64,000 bases of DNA from Cumulibacter manganitolerans (GTDB lineage Bacteria; Actinomycetota; Actinomycetes; Mycobacteriales; Antricoccaceae), in assembly GCF_009602465.1 (NCBI RefSeq), contig NZ_WBKP01000015.1:1-64000 (forward strand), read 5' to 3'. Positions 1 through 8,295 of this stretch are shown here, piece by piece. Position numbers and translations under genes: made by a program. The notes under the pieces were generated by a model. The model saw only the letters and a program-made list of their open reading frames with translations. It ran no database searches and was not told the origin of the DNA. Position 1 is the first letter of the stretch; each line of letters starts with the position of its first letter.

Positions 1-150
1 GAGCCCGAGGGAGCGCCATCCGCGTCCCCGGCACCGCCGGCGGATCCGCCGGCACCGACCGGCCCGCCGACGTCGCCGGGCCAGTTCGGCCGGGCCTCCG
101 GCGACGCGGCCGCACGGTTCGGCCGATTTCCCGAGGACGCCGACACCTGA
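1..150 (+). CDS. 3' end of an unidentified protein (partial)
   Basis: An open frame runs in from the window edge to a TGA at 148-150. The visible 49 residues are rich in Pro, Ala and Gly, followed by a short Arg/Phe-containing end (GRFPEDADT). The low-complexity stretch looks like a disordered C-terminal tail. No family can be assigned because the body of the protein lies outside the window. Codon use has G or C at almost every third position, as expected for a real gene here. Confidence 0.5.
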   Translation, partial: EPEGAPSASPAPPADPPAPTGPPTSPGQFGRASGDAAARFGRFPEDADT

Positions 151-231
151 GCCGATCGACCCCGGTCGGGGTGTGACGGGCGTAACATTCACCTTCGATC
201 CGTGACTCACCAGGCGATTCGGGGGACGACG

Positions 232-1653
232 ATGACCGCAGCAGCTGCCACCGATTCGCACGAGAGCTCCGGTGTCGTCCGGATCGCCTCGGTCGCCGCG
301 CTGGGCGGCTTGCTGTTCGGCTACGACAGCGCCGTCATCAACGGGGCCGTGAGCGCGGTCCAGAACGAGTTCAAGGCGCAGCCCGGGCCGCTCGGGTTCG
401 CGGTCGCAGCGGCCCTCATCGGCGCTGCGGTCGGCGCCTTCACGGGCGGTCGGGTCGCCGACCGGATCGGGCGCCTCGCCGTCATGAAGATCGCCGCGCT
501 GCTCTTCCTCGTCTCGGCGATCGGCTGTGGCTTCGCGCCCAACCTCGCGCTCTTCGTGACCTTCCGGATCATCGGAGGCCTCGGCGTCGGTGTGGCGTCG
601 GTGATCGCGCCGGCCTACATCGCGGAGATCTCCCCACCGCGGATCCGCGGCCGGCTGGGCTCGCTGCAGCAGCTCGCGATCGTCACCGGCATCTTCGTCT
701 CCCTGCTCGTCGACTTCCTCCTCGCGCGAATCGCCGGCAGCTCGAGCGCGATGCTGTGGTTCGGGATGGAAGCCTGGCGCTGGATGTTCATGATGATGGC
801 CGTCCCGGCGATCGTGTACGGCGCGCTGTCGTTCACCATTCCCGAGTCGCCGCGGTTCCTCGTCGCCCAGGGACAACCCGAGAAAGCGCAGCGCGTGCTC
901 GCCCGGGTGCTCGGCGTCGGCGCCCAGGAAACCGTCGAGCGGATCCAGCAGAGCCTCGCCACCGACCGCAAGCGGTCGATGCGCGACCTGCGCTCGCCGC
1001 GTGGCGGAATCTTCCCGATCGTCTGGGTCGGCATCGGCCTGGCGGTCTTCCAGCAGTTCGTCGGCATCAACGTGATCTTCTACTACTCGAACGTGCTGTG
1101 GGAGGCGGTCGGCTTCACCGAGTCGAGCTCGTTCGTGATCACGGTGCTCACGTCGGTCACCAACATCCTGACCACCCTGATCGCCATCGCCGCCGTCGAC
1201 AAGGCCGGCCGCAAGCCGCTGCTGATGATCGGCTCCACCGGCATGTTCGTCTCGCTGGCGGTGATGGCCTACATCTTCCAGACGGCGCCTCTGAAGAACG
1301 GCGCCCCGGTCCTCGAGGGCGCGGCCGGCCCGGTCGCGCTGGCCGCCGCCAACATCTTCGTCATCGCGTTCGGCATGTCGTGGGGCCCGGTCATGTGGAT
1401 CATGCTCGGCGAGATGTTCCCGAACCGGCTGCGCGGTGCGGCGCTCGCCGTCGCCGGCTTCGCGCAGTGGGCCGCCAACTGGATCGTCACCGTGTCGTTC
1501 CCGATCCTGAAGGACATCAGCCTCGGCCTCGCCTACGGCCTGTACGCGCTGTGCGCGCTGCTCTCGCTGCTGTTCGTCTGGCGGTTCGTGCACGAGACCA
1601 AGGGGCTGGCGCTCGAGGACATGGAGGACGGGTTCGTCCCCGCCGGCCACTGA
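232..1653 (+). CDS. MFS sugar porter (GalP/XylE/GlcP type)
   Basis: A 12-helix major facilitator of the sugar porter family, probably a proton-coupled monosaccharide importer in the cytoplasmic membrane. Family hallmarks are visible in order: GYDSAVINGA in helix 1, DRIGR in the first cytoplasmic loop, PESPRFL before the central loop, QQFVGINVIFYYS in helix 7, DKAGRK in the loop after helix 8, and ETKG near the C-terminus. The start is taken at ATG 232 (474 codons) because GGGGGA at 221-226 gives a good ribosome binding site. An in-frame GTG at 202 would add ten residues but has no such site. The substrate cannot be read from sequence. The gene faces the enoyl-CoA hydratase gene across a palindromic repeat. 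Confidence 0.9.
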   Translation: MTAAAATDSHESSGVVRIASVAALGGLLFGYDSAVINGAVSAVQNEFKAQPGPLGFAVAAALIGAAVGAFTGGRVADRIGRLAVMKIAALLFLVSAIGCGFAPNLALFVTFRIIGGLGVGVASVIAPAYIAEISPPRIRGRLGSLQQLAIVTGIFVSLLVDFLLARIAGSSSAMLWFGMEAWRWMFMMMAVPAIVYGALSFTIPESPRFLVAQGQPEKAQRVLARVLGVGAQETVERIQQSLATDRKRSMRDLRSPRGGIFPIVWVGIGLAVFQQFVGINVIFYYSNVLWEAVGFTESSSFVITVLTSVTNILTTLIAIAAVDKAGRKPLLMIGSTGMFVSLAVMAYIFQTAPLKNGAPVLEGAAGPVALAAANIFVIAFGMSWGPVMWIMLGEMFPNRLRGAALAVAGFAQWAANWIVTVSFPILKDISLGLAYGLYALCALLSLLFVWRFVHETKGLALEDMEDGFVPAGH

Positions 1654-1659
1654 GCCGTT

Positions 1660-1727
1660 CTGCGGGGCAGCCGGTGACGCTCCGGGGCGCGCAGCGTTCG
1701 TGGCTGCCCCGCAGATCACCGTCCGCT
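1660..1727. repeat. 68-bp intergenic palindromic repeat, family B copy 1
   Basis: An exact 11-bp inverted repeat (CTGCGGGGCAG at 1660-1670, its complement at 1704-1714) encloses a 33-bp centre. A unit of the same length, with the same first 20 bases and the same end GTCCGCT, occurs at 57183-57250. This copy lies between convergent genes, so it may act as a bidirectional terminator, but the conserved non-stem flanks suggest a repeat family rather than a chance hairpin. Confidence 0.7.
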
Positions 1728-2493
1728 AGGGCTTCGGCGCGTTGAAGGCGGCGACGCGGTCGCGATAGAACTCGCTGGCCGCCGCCCGACGCACGAGATC
1801 GCCGAGGTCGACCTCCGGCGCGCCGGCGACCGGCTGGTCGATGACGAGCTTCGCCGCCTCGATCGTGAGCGCCGACCGGTCGATCAGCAGCGCCACCAGC
1901 GACTGGACGGCGGCGTCGAGCCGGTCCTCGGGCAGGACGTCGTGCGCCAGACCGATCCGGGCGGCGTGCGCGGCGTCCATCAGCTGCGACGTGAACAGCA
2001 CGTGCTTGGCCCACGCGGGGCCGACGATCGCGGCCAGCCGCCGCGTCGAGGCGGCGCTGTAGACCAGCCCGAGCTTCGACGCGGTGATCCCGCAGCGGAC
2101 GGTCTCGCTCATCAGCCGGAAGTCGCACGCCAGCGCGAGCTCGAGACCGCCGCCGATCGTCGATCCGCGCAGCGCGGCGATCGTGGGGACCGCCAGGCCG
2201 GCGAGCGCCGCCTCCGCCGAGTCGACGAGCGCGCGGTAGCGCTCGGCCGCCTGCGGCGTCCCGCGGGTCCGCTCGAACTCCGCGATATCGGCACCTGCGC
2301 AGAAGTGCGCGCCGCTGCCGCGCAGCACGAGCACCCGCACGTCGTCGCGGGCGGCGATCTCGCCCAGGATCTCGGTCAGCGCCTGCCACATCCGCACCGA
2401 CATCGCGTTGCGCTTGTGCGGTCGGTCGATCGTCACCGTGGCGAGCCCCGCGTCGATCGACGCGGCGAGCTCACGCACCGGGCTGCGCACCAC
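1726..2493 (-). CDS. enoyl-CoA hydratase/isomerase (crotonase) family protein
   Basis: A 255-residue crotonase-fold protein, the usual length for the family. The oxyanion-hole segment FCAGADIAEF (residues 64-73) and the second loop GSTIGGGLELALACDFRL are clear, with one catalytic-position Glu at 118. The other Glu of classical hydratases (within the family pattern QPEIxLG) is replaced: the segment reads GITASKLGL, with Ala at that position. It may therefore not be a simple 2-enoyl-CoA hydratase and could act as an isomerase, thioesterase or decarboxylase. The start is GTG. It lies 9 bases downstream of a small membrane-protein gene on the same strand, so co-transcription is likely. No pathway partner is present. 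Confidence 0.8.
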   Translation of the reverse strand: MVRSPVRELAASIDAGLATVTIDRPHKRNAMSVRMWQALTEILGEIAARDDVRVLVLRGSGAHFCAGADIAEFERTRGTPQAAERYRALVDSAEAALAGLAVPTIAALRGSTIGGGLELALACDFRLMSETVRCGITASKLGLVYSAASTRRLAAIVGPAWAKHVLFTSQLMDAAHAARIGLAHDVLPEDRLDAAVQSLVALLIDRSALTIEAAKLVIDQPVAGAPEVDLGDLVRRAAASEFYRDRVAAFNAPKP

Positions 2494-2502
2494 TGCGCGG
2501 CT

Positions 2503-2946
2503 CTAGAAGTCCTCGACGGGATTGCGCCGGGCGGCGTCCTCGAGGAGGTTGAAGCCGAGCCAGCCCGCGCTGCCCAGGAGGCAGGCGATCAGGAAGGTCG
2601 AGCCGAGCGTGCTGTCGACGTACAGCGCCGTCAGCGCGAGCGGGAGGTTCAGCAGCGCCGCCAGCCAGGGAGCCGAGAGGCTGCCGAGGTGCCCGATCAC
2701 CGTCATCGCGATCGCCAGGAGGGCGACGAAGAACGGGATCCAGAACAGGTAGTACGTGTTGACGAAGAAGTCCGAATGCGCCGCGATGGCGAGGTACGCG
2801 TACACCCCCGCCACCATCAGCTGGGTGGCCCCGATCAGATACAGCGCGCGCTGGGTGCCGGCGCCGTGCCGGTCACTGCTCGGGAGCGCCGGCCAGTGTG
2901 CCCGCGGGAGGGGAATGCGACGGGACAGCGGACGCGTGGAGACCAT
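2503..2946 (-). CDS. small integral membrane protein, function unknown
   Basis: A 147-residue protein with an Arg/Pro-rich N-terminal 30 residues followed by about four hydrophobic segments (around residues 34-56, 66-86, 93-110 and 115-132) and a short charged tail. No enzyme motif or conserved family is recognised. The opposite strand also has an open frame, but the hydrophobic periodicity here looks like a real membrane protein. Its stop is 9 bases before the start of the crotonase gene, so the two probably form a two-gene operon. The 250-base gap to pckG would hold its promoter. Confidence 0.6.
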   Translation of the reverse strand: MVSTRPLSRRIPLPRAHWPALPSSDRHGAGTQRALYLIGATQLMVAGVYAYLAIAAHSDFFVNTYYLFWIPFFVALLAIAMTVIGHLGSLSAPWLAALLNLPLALTALYVDSTLGSTFLIACLLGSAGWLGFNLLEDAARRNPVEDF

Positions 2947-3021
2947 GGCGAGACCTTCGAAGCCGGGGAAGAGCTACGGATGCAGTGCGCCTAGAATACG
3001 GCCGCCGTCCCGAAGATCACA

Positions 3022-3044
3022 ACTGTTTCAACAGCCCCAACAGT
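3022..3044. promoter_or_regulatory. inverted-repeat cluster in the divergent region upstream of pckG
   Basis: The 249-base gap between the membrane-protein gene and pckG contains an AT-richer stretch with ACTGTT (3022-3027) and its complement AACAGT (3039-3044). A second CTGTT/AACAG pair is nested inside, and related CACAA motifs flank it. This is the only structured part of the gap. It could bind a regulator of pckG or of the divergent gene, but no regulator is encoded beside it. Confidence 0.3.
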
Positions 3045-3195
3045 CACAATTGCAACACGTCGTGACACCGCGCGGTGGGCGCCGTAGGGCGCCCTGTGTG
3101 AGCACTCTCGCGCCGTTTGCGCATACGCACGCGAACCTCTCAGGCTTATTGTGGATAGACCAGGTGTCATCCCAAAACTCCAAGGAGCACGAGAC

Positions 3196-5028
3196 GTGAC
3201 TTCGCCAGATTTCCCCGCCCTGCAGGACGCCCCGACCAAGCACAAGGAGCTCCTTGCCTGGGTCGCCGAGGTCGCCAAGCTGACGCAGCCCAAGGACATT
3301 CGCTGGGTCGATGGTTCCGATGCGGAGTGGAAGCAGATCACCGACGCGCTCGTCGAGGCCGGCACCATCGTGCGGCTCAACGAGGAGCTTCGCCCCAACT
3401 CCTTCTGGGCGATGTCCGACCCGTCCGACGTGGCGCGCGTCGAGGACCAGACCTTCATCTGCTCCGAGAAGGAGGAGGACGCGGGCCCGACCAACAACTG
3501 GATGGACCCGGAGAAGATGAAGGAGACCATGAGCGGTCTCTACGCGGGCTGCATGCGCGGCCGCACGATGTACGTCGTGCCGTTCTGCATGGGGCCGATC
3601 GACGCCGACGACCCGAAGTTCGGCGTCGAGATCACCGACTCCGAGTACGTCGTCCTCTCGATGCGCATCATGTGCCGCACCGGCCAGAACGTCCTGGACG
3701 CCATGGGCTCCGACAAGGCGTTCGTGAAGTGCCTGCACTCGGTCGGCGCCCCGCTGGCCGACGGCCAGGAGGACGTCTCGTGGCCGTGCAACACCACCAA
3801 GTACATCAGCCACTTCCCCGAGACCCGTGAGATCTGGTCGTTCGGCTCCGGCTACGGCGGCAACGCGCTGCTGGGCAAGAAGTGCTACGCGCTGCGCATC
3901 GGGTCGGTCCTCGGCCGGGACGAGGGCTGGATGGCCGAGCACATGCTCATCCTCAAGCTGACCTCGCCCGAGGGCAAGGTCCACTACATCACCGGCGCGT
4001 TCCCGTCGGCGTGCGGCAAGACCAACCTGGCGATGCTCGAGCCCACGGTCGAGGGCTGGAAGGTCGAGACGCTGGGCGACGACATCGCCTGGCTGCGCTT
4101 CGGCGAGGACGGCCGGCTGTACGCCGTCAACCCCGAGTTCGGCTTCTTCGGCGTCGCCCCGGGCACCTCGTACCAGACCAACCCCAACGCGATGCGCACG
4201 ATGGACGCCGGCAACTCGGTCTTCACGAACGTGGCGCGCACCGACGACGGCGACGTGTGGTGGGAGGGCATGACCGAGGAGAAGCCCGCGCACCTGATCG
4301 ACTGGCACGGCAACGATTGGACGCCGGACTCCGATCGGCTGTCCTCGCACCCCAACAGCCGCTTCTGCACGCCGATCGAGCAGTGCCCGGTGCTGGCCCC
4401 CGAGTACAACAGCGAGCCCAACGGCGTGCCGATCTCGGCGATCATCTTCGGCGGCCGCCGCAAGACCACGATCCCGCTGGTGACCGAGTCGCGCGACTGG
4501 CAGCACGGCGTGTTCATGGGCGCGACGACGTCGTCGGAGACCACGGCCGCCGCGACCGGCGCGGTCGGCGTCGTCCGCCGCGACCCGATGGCGATGCTGC
4601 CGTTCATCGGCTACAACGCCGGCGACTACATCAACCACTGGATCGAGATGGGCAAGAAGTCCGATGCGGCGAAGATGCCGCGGATCTTCTACGTCAACTG
4701 GTTCCGTCGTGACGAGGACGGCGGGTTCCTGTGGCCCGGGTTCGGCGACAACAGCCGCGTCCTGAAGTGGATCATCGAGCGCCTCGAGGGCACCGCGGAC
4801 GCGGTCGACACCCCGATCGGCCTCGTGCCGGCCGAGGGCGCGCTCGACACCGAGGGGCTCAACATCGACGCCGAGCAGCTCGCCAAGGCGTCGGCGGTCA
4901 ACGTCGACGAATGGCAGGCGGAGGTGCCGCTCATCGAGGAGTGGTTCGCCAAGCTCGGCGACCGGCTGCCGTCGACCATGCACGACGAGCTGGACACCCT
5001 GAAGACCAACCTCGAGAACGCCAAGTAG
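3196..5028 (+). CDS. pckG: phosphoenolpyruvate carboxykinase (GTP)
   Basis: Converts oxaloacetate + GTP to phosphoenolpyruvate + CO2 + GDP, the entry to gluconeogenesis, in the cytoplasm. The 610-residue length matches the GTP-dependent family. The P-loop is FPSACGKTN (residues 269-277), with the family's Cys preceding Gly-Lys, followed by the metal-site segment GDDIAWLRF and the C-terminal nucleotide-binding region around [22 protein letters not shown] 3196 is chosen as start because AAGGAG at 3182-3187 lies 8 bases upstream. An in-frame upstream start at 3151 lacks a binding site. It is a single-gene transcript closed by a very strong terminator. Confidence 0.97.
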   Translation: MTSPDFPALQDAPTKHKELLAWVAEVAKLTQPKDIRWVDGSDAEWKQITDALVEAGTIVRLNEELRPNSFWAMSDPSDVARVEDQTFICSEKEEDAGPTNNWMDPEKMKETMSGLYAGCMRGRTMYVVPFCMGPIDADDPKFGVEITDSEYVVLSMRIMCRTGQNVLDAMGSDKAFVKCLHSVGAPLADGQEDVSWPCNTTKYISHFPETREIWSFGSGYGGNALLGKKCYALRIGSVLGRDEGWMAEHMLILKLTSPEGKVHYITGAFPSACGKTNLAMLEPTVEGWKVETLGDDIAWLRFGEDGRLYAVNPEFGFFGVAPGTSYQTNPNAMRTMDAGNSVFTNVARTDDGDVWWEGMTEEKPAHLIDWHGNDWTPDSDRLSSHPNSRFCTPIEQCPVLAPEYNSEPNGVPISAIIFGGRRKTTIPLVTESRDWQHGVFMGATTSSETTAAATGAVGVVRRDPMAMLPFIGYNAGDYINHWIEMGKKSDAAKMPRIFYVNWFRRDEDGGFLWPGFGDNSRVLKWIIERLEGTADAVDTPIGLVPAEGALDTEGLNIDAEQLAKASAVNVDEWQAEVPLIEEWFAKLGDRLPSTMHDELDTLKTNLENAK

Positions 5029-5040
5029 CACGCAGCACGA

Positions 5041-5080
5041 CGACCGCGGCCCGTCACCGGAAGGTGACGGGCCGCGGTCG
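5041..5080 (+). terminator. intrinsic terminator of pckG
   Basis: A perfect 18-bp stem (5041-5058 with 5063-5080) with a GGAA loop, starting 12 bases after the pckG stop and followed by a short T-containing tail (TTGTG). The neighbouring MarR gene converges on it and may use it too. Confidence 0.9.
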
Positions 5081-5133
5081 TTGTGCCCCTGCCCCTCGCG
5101 CGCCTGCCCGGCAGGCCGCTCGATGAGCCGGGC

Positions 5134-5670
5134 CTACCGGTGCGCCACCCAGTCCTGCCGGCCGATCTCGACGAGGCGGCGCAGGAACGCCATGCCGCCG
5201 GCGCGTTCGGCGTCGCTGAGCTGGTCCACCCAGCGCACCTCCCGCCGGTTGTGCGCGCGGAAGACCTCCTCGAGCCGTTCCCGCCCGGCGTCGGTGAGCT
5301 CGAGCACCCGCCCCCGGGCGTCGCCGGCGAGGTCGGACCGGGTCAGCGAACCCTGCTTCTGCAGCGTGTTCGCCAACGACGTCACCGCCGGCTTGCTCAT
5401 GCCCGTGCGGCTGGCCGCGGCACGCAGCTCGAGCGGGCCGTCGACCCACAGGGTGAAGCACAACCGGAACGCCGACCAGCTCCAACCGGCGGGCCGGTGG
5501 ACGGTCGACTCGATGTCGTAGACGATCGCGTTGGACACTCGATACAGCAGCAGGACCAGCTGCATGGCGTCGATGTCGACGTGCGCCATGCGTTCCTGGA
5601 TGGCCGTGCGCGCATCGGCGATCAGCGACAGGGAGGCGCCCGGCTGCTCGGGGCTCGGATCGTGCGGCAT
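5134..5670 (-). CDS. MarR-family transcriptional regulator, likely regulator of the homogentisate cluster
   Basis: A 178-residue winged-helix protein. The recognition-helix region RTGMSKPAVTSLANTLQKQG and the wing sequence TRSDLAGDARGRVLELTDAG are typical of MarR proteins. It is divergent from the five-gene aromatic degradation cluster starting at 5766, separated by 95 bases containing an AT-rich palindrome. MarR proteins at such sites are commonly ligand-responsive repressors of aromatic catabolism. Here the ligand would presumably be homogentisate or a hydroxyphenylacetate, but that is inference from position. Confidence 0.85.
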   Translation of the reverse strand: MPHDPSPEQPGASLSLIADARTAIQERMAHVDIDAMQLVLLLYRVSNAIVYDIESTVHRPAGWSWSAFRLCFTLWVDGPLELRAAASRTGMSKPAVTSLANTLQKQGSLTRSDLAGDARGRVLELTDAGRERLEEVFRAHNRREVRWVDQLSDAERAGGMAFLRRLVEIGRQDWVAHR

Positions 5671-5724
5671 GGCGACCTCCTCGTCCGGACCCTTTACAGA
5701 CCCGGTGTCGAGTCCTACACTACC

Positions 5725-5743
5725 TTAAACGTTAAACCTTTAA
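5725..5743. promoter_or_regulatory. candidate MarR operator/promoter between regulator and homogentisate operon
   Basis: In a GC-rich setting this 19-base patch is almost all A/T. TTAAACCTTTAA (5732-5743) is palindromic apart from its central CC, and TTAAACGTTAAA overlaps it on the left. It lies 23 bases before the first gene of the operon and 55 bases before the MarR start, the usual place for a shared operator. Confidence 0.6.
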
Positions 5744-5765
5744 TGACCCATCTAGGGGGCATCAC

Positions 5766-6725
5766 ATGGCCAAGGCATTCGCCTCCAGCGCCGATCTGGG
5801 ACAGAAGACCGAGTCACTGGAGGTTCTCGCCGACGGCGTGTACGCGCTGACGGCCGAGGGTGATCCGAACATGGGCGCGATCGAGGCGGAGGACTTCGTC
5901 GTCGCGTTCGAGTCGCGGGCCACTCCCAAGGCGACCCGGGACTGGCTGGAGCAGCTGCGCGAGCACACCGACAAGCCGGTGCGCTACTGCGTGCTGAGCC
6001 ACTACCACGCGGTGCGGGTGCTGGGCGCGTCGGCGTACGACGCGGAGTCGATCATCACGCACGAGACGACGCGTCGGCTGATCGACGAGCGCGGGCAGGC
6101 CGACTGGGACAGCGAGTACGGCCGGATGCCGCGGTTGTTCCGCGAGCCGGAGACGATCCCGGGCCTGACGCATCCGGACCTGACGTTCACCGAGTCGCTG
6201 GTCATCCCGTTGGGCGGGGACCGCGGCGACCTCGAGCTGCATTACTGCGGCCGCGGGCACACCGCCGGTGACGTCATCGCCTGGGTACCCAAGCACAGGG
6301 TGCTGTTCGCCGGCGATCTCGTCGAGGCGCAGGCCGCGCTGTACACCGGCGACGCGTTCCACTTCGACTGGGCGGACGCGACCCTCGAGCGGGTGAAGTC
6401 GTTCGGGGCCGAGGCGCTGGTCGGCGGCCGGGGCGCGGTCGCGCTCGGCCGGGACGCGACGGACGCCGCGATCGAGCAGACCCGGCGGTTCCTGCGCGGC
6501 ATGATCGAGAACGTCGGTGCCGTGCACGGCCGCGGCGGCTCGCTGAAGGAGGCGTTCGACGCGACGCACGCCGCCCTGGCCCCGGACTTCGGCCAGTGGC
6601 CGATCTTCGAGCACTGCCTGCCGTTCGACGTCAAGCGGCTCTGGGACGAGTACGACGGCAAGGACTGGCCGGAGATCTGGACGGCCGAGCTCGACCGGCA
6701 GGTCTGGGACCAGCTGCAGGACTGA
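5766..6725 (+). CDS. MBL-fold hydrolase with atypical metal motif, first gene of homogentisate cluster
   Basis: A 319-residue metallo-beta-lactamase-fold protein. The usual HxHxDH signature reads SHYHAVRVLG: both early His are kept but the Asp and third His are Val and Arg. GHTAGD and LFAGDLVE, carrying later His and Asp ligands, are intact, while the final His position appears as Arg in GGRGAV. It may bind one metal or have changed chemistry. These substitutions sit in otherwise well-kept surroundings, so they look like a subfamily trait rather than decay. The next gene begins within a few bases of its stop, so it belongs to the operon. A hydrolytic step or ring-fission clean-up role is possible, but the substrate is unknown. 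Confidence 0.8.
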   Translation: MAKAFASSADLGQKTESLEVLADGVYALTAEGDPNMGAIEAEDFVVAFESRATPKATRDWLEQLREHTDKPVRYCVLSHYHAVRVLGASAYDAESIITHETTRRLIDERGQADWDSEYGRMPRLFREPETIPGLTHPDLTFTESLVIPLGGDRGDLELHYCGRGHTAGDVIAWVPKHRVLFAGDLVEAQAALYTGDAFHFDWADATLERVKSFGAEALVGGRGAVALGRDATDAAIEQTRRFLRGMIENVGAVHGRGGSLKEAFDATHAALAPDFGQWPIFEHCLPFDVKRLWDEYDGKDWPEIWTAELDRQVWDQLQD

Positions 6726-6728
6726 GTG

Positions 6729-8279
6729 ATGACCATCCCGCTCGACGTCCCCCGGCACGAGGGCCACGCCGACCTTCCGGTCGCCGTCGTCGGCGCCGGG
6801 CCCGGCGGCCAGACCGCCGCCCTCGCGCTGGCCCGCTGGGGCCTGGACGTCCGGTTCTTCGACAAGCGGGCCGAGCGCGACCCGATCGGGTCGAAGGCGA
6901 TCTGCCAGGCGCGCGACGTCCTCGACGTGTGGGGATCCCTCGGCGCCGGCACCGTGCTCGCGGACGAAGGGGTCACCTGGACCACCGCCCGCACCTACTA
7001 CCGCGGGCGCGAGATCGACTCCTGGCGGTTCGCCGACTCCGGCCGGTCGCCGTACCCGCCGTTCGTGAACATCTCCCAGCAGCGCACCGAGGAGGTGCTC
7101 GACGACTGCCTGGCGCGGCTGGGCGTGCGCTGCCGCTGGGGCGTGCGCATCGAGGAGGTCACCCAGGACGCCGCCGGGGTGACGCTGCGGATCGACGGCG
7201 AGCCGCAGCGGTTCAGCCACGCGGTCTTCGCGACCGGCGCCCGGGGCGTGATCCGGGAGGTGCTCGGGCTGGCGTTCGAGGGACGGACCTTCGACGACGC
7301 GTTCCTCATCTGCGACATCGAGGCGACGCTGCCCGGGTGGGAGACCGAGCGGCGCTTCCACTTCGACCCGGAGTGGAATCCCGGCCGCCAGGTGCTCATC
7401 CACGCGTGCCCCGGCTCGCAGTACCGGATCGACTGGCAGGTCCCCGAGGACTACGACCTCGTCGAGGACGAGCGCACCGGCGGCCTCGATCGCCGCATCC
7501 GGCAGATCATCGGCGAGCACACGCCCTACCGCATCGTCTGGAAGTCGGTCTACCGCTTCCAGTCCCGGCACGTCGAGCAGATGGCCGTCGGACGGATCCT
7601 GCTGGCCGGGGACGTCGCGCACCTGGTCGCGCCGTTCGGCGCGCGCGGGCTGAACACCGGCGTCCTCGACGCCGACAACCTCGGCTGGAAGATCGCCTTC
7701 GACGCCTACGGCTGGGGCGGTCCCGGGCTGATCGACTCCTACTCGGTGGAGCGGGTCGCCGCCGCGCGCGAGAACGCCGAGGTCGTGGACGCGACGATGG
7801 CCGTGCTCGTCCCGCAGGACGACGCGGCGCGCGCCCGCCGGACGGCGCTCCTGGAGGCGGCCGCGTCCGGGTCGGGAGCGCCGATCGACTCCGGCCGGTT
7901 CGCCGAGCCGTTCTGGTACGTCGACTCGCCGCTGACCACCCCCGACGAGAGCCGGCCGTTCGCCGGACGCCCGCCCAAGGGCACGGTGCCGCCGCCCGGC
8001 CCGGGCATCATGCTCCCCGACGTCCGGCTCGCCGACGGCTCCCGGCTGCGCGACGCGGCGCGGCTCGCCATCACGGTGATCGGTCCGCGGGAGGTCGCGA
8101 CCGACGTGCGCTGTCCGGTGGCCCACATCCCCGCGACCGGCCTCGGCGACGAGGCGCGCACGGCACTCGGGTACCGCGACGGCGAGTGGTGGGTGCTCCG
8201 ACCCGACTGCTACGTCGCGGGCATCGCGACCGCCCCCGGGCAGGTCGCGCCCGTCATCCGCAAGACCCTCGGTTTCTGA
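6729..8279 (+). CDS. FAD-dependent aromatic hydroxylase, probable homogentisate-forming monooxygenase
   Basis: A 516-residue class A flavoprotein monooxygenase. The N-terminal dinucleotide fold is VAVVGAGPGGQTAALAL, the middle motif is FATGARGVIRE (a variant of the usual DG motif), and the flavin-ribityl motif is GRILLAGDVAHLVAPFG. It is most similar in layout to 3-(3-hydroxyphenyl)propionate and hydroxyphenylacetate hydroxylases. Since the next gene is homogentisate dioxygenase, hydroxylation of a 3- or 4-hydroxyphenylacetate to homogentisate is the likely reaction. This is inference from context. ATG 6729 has CAGGA about 7 bases upstream; GTG 6726 is an alternative. It follows the MBL gene with a 3-base gap. 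Confidence 0.85.
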   Translation: MTIPLDVPRHEGHADLPVAVVGAGPGGQTAALALARWGLDVRFFDKRAERDPIGSKAICQARDVLDVWGSLGAGTVLADEGVTWTTARTYYRGREIDSWRFADSGRSPYPPFVNISQQRTEEVLDDCLARLGVRCRWGVRIEEVTQDAAGVTLRIDGEPQRFSHAVFATGARGVIREVLGLAFEGRTFDDAFLICDIEATLPGWETERRFHFDPEWNPGRQVLIHACPGSQYRIDWQVPEDYDLVEDERTGGLDRRIRQIIGEHTPYRIVWKSVYRFQSRHVEQMAVGRILLAGDVAHLVAPFGARGLNTGVLDADNLGWKIAFDAYGWGGPGLIDSYSVERVAAARENAEVVDATMAVLVPQDDAARARRTALLEAAASGSGAPIDSGRFAEPFWYVDSPLTTPDESRPFAGRPPKGTVPPPGPGIMLPDVRLADGSRLRDAARLAITVIGPREVATDVRCPVAHIPATGLGDEARTALGYRDGEWWVLRPDCYVAGIATAPGQVAPVIRKTLGF

Positions 8280-8295
8280 CACAGGAGGCTACGTC

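Noticed and set aside
3028-5031. 667-residue open frame on the minus strand over pckG
   Set aside because: It mirrors the whole pckG gene, is full of Arg/Val/Asp low-complexity sequence and has no family motifs; long antisense frames are expected at this GC content.
5814-8282. 822-residue minus-strand frame across the homogentisate genes
   Set aside because: A shadow of two well-supported plus-strand genes, without motifs or ribosome binding site.
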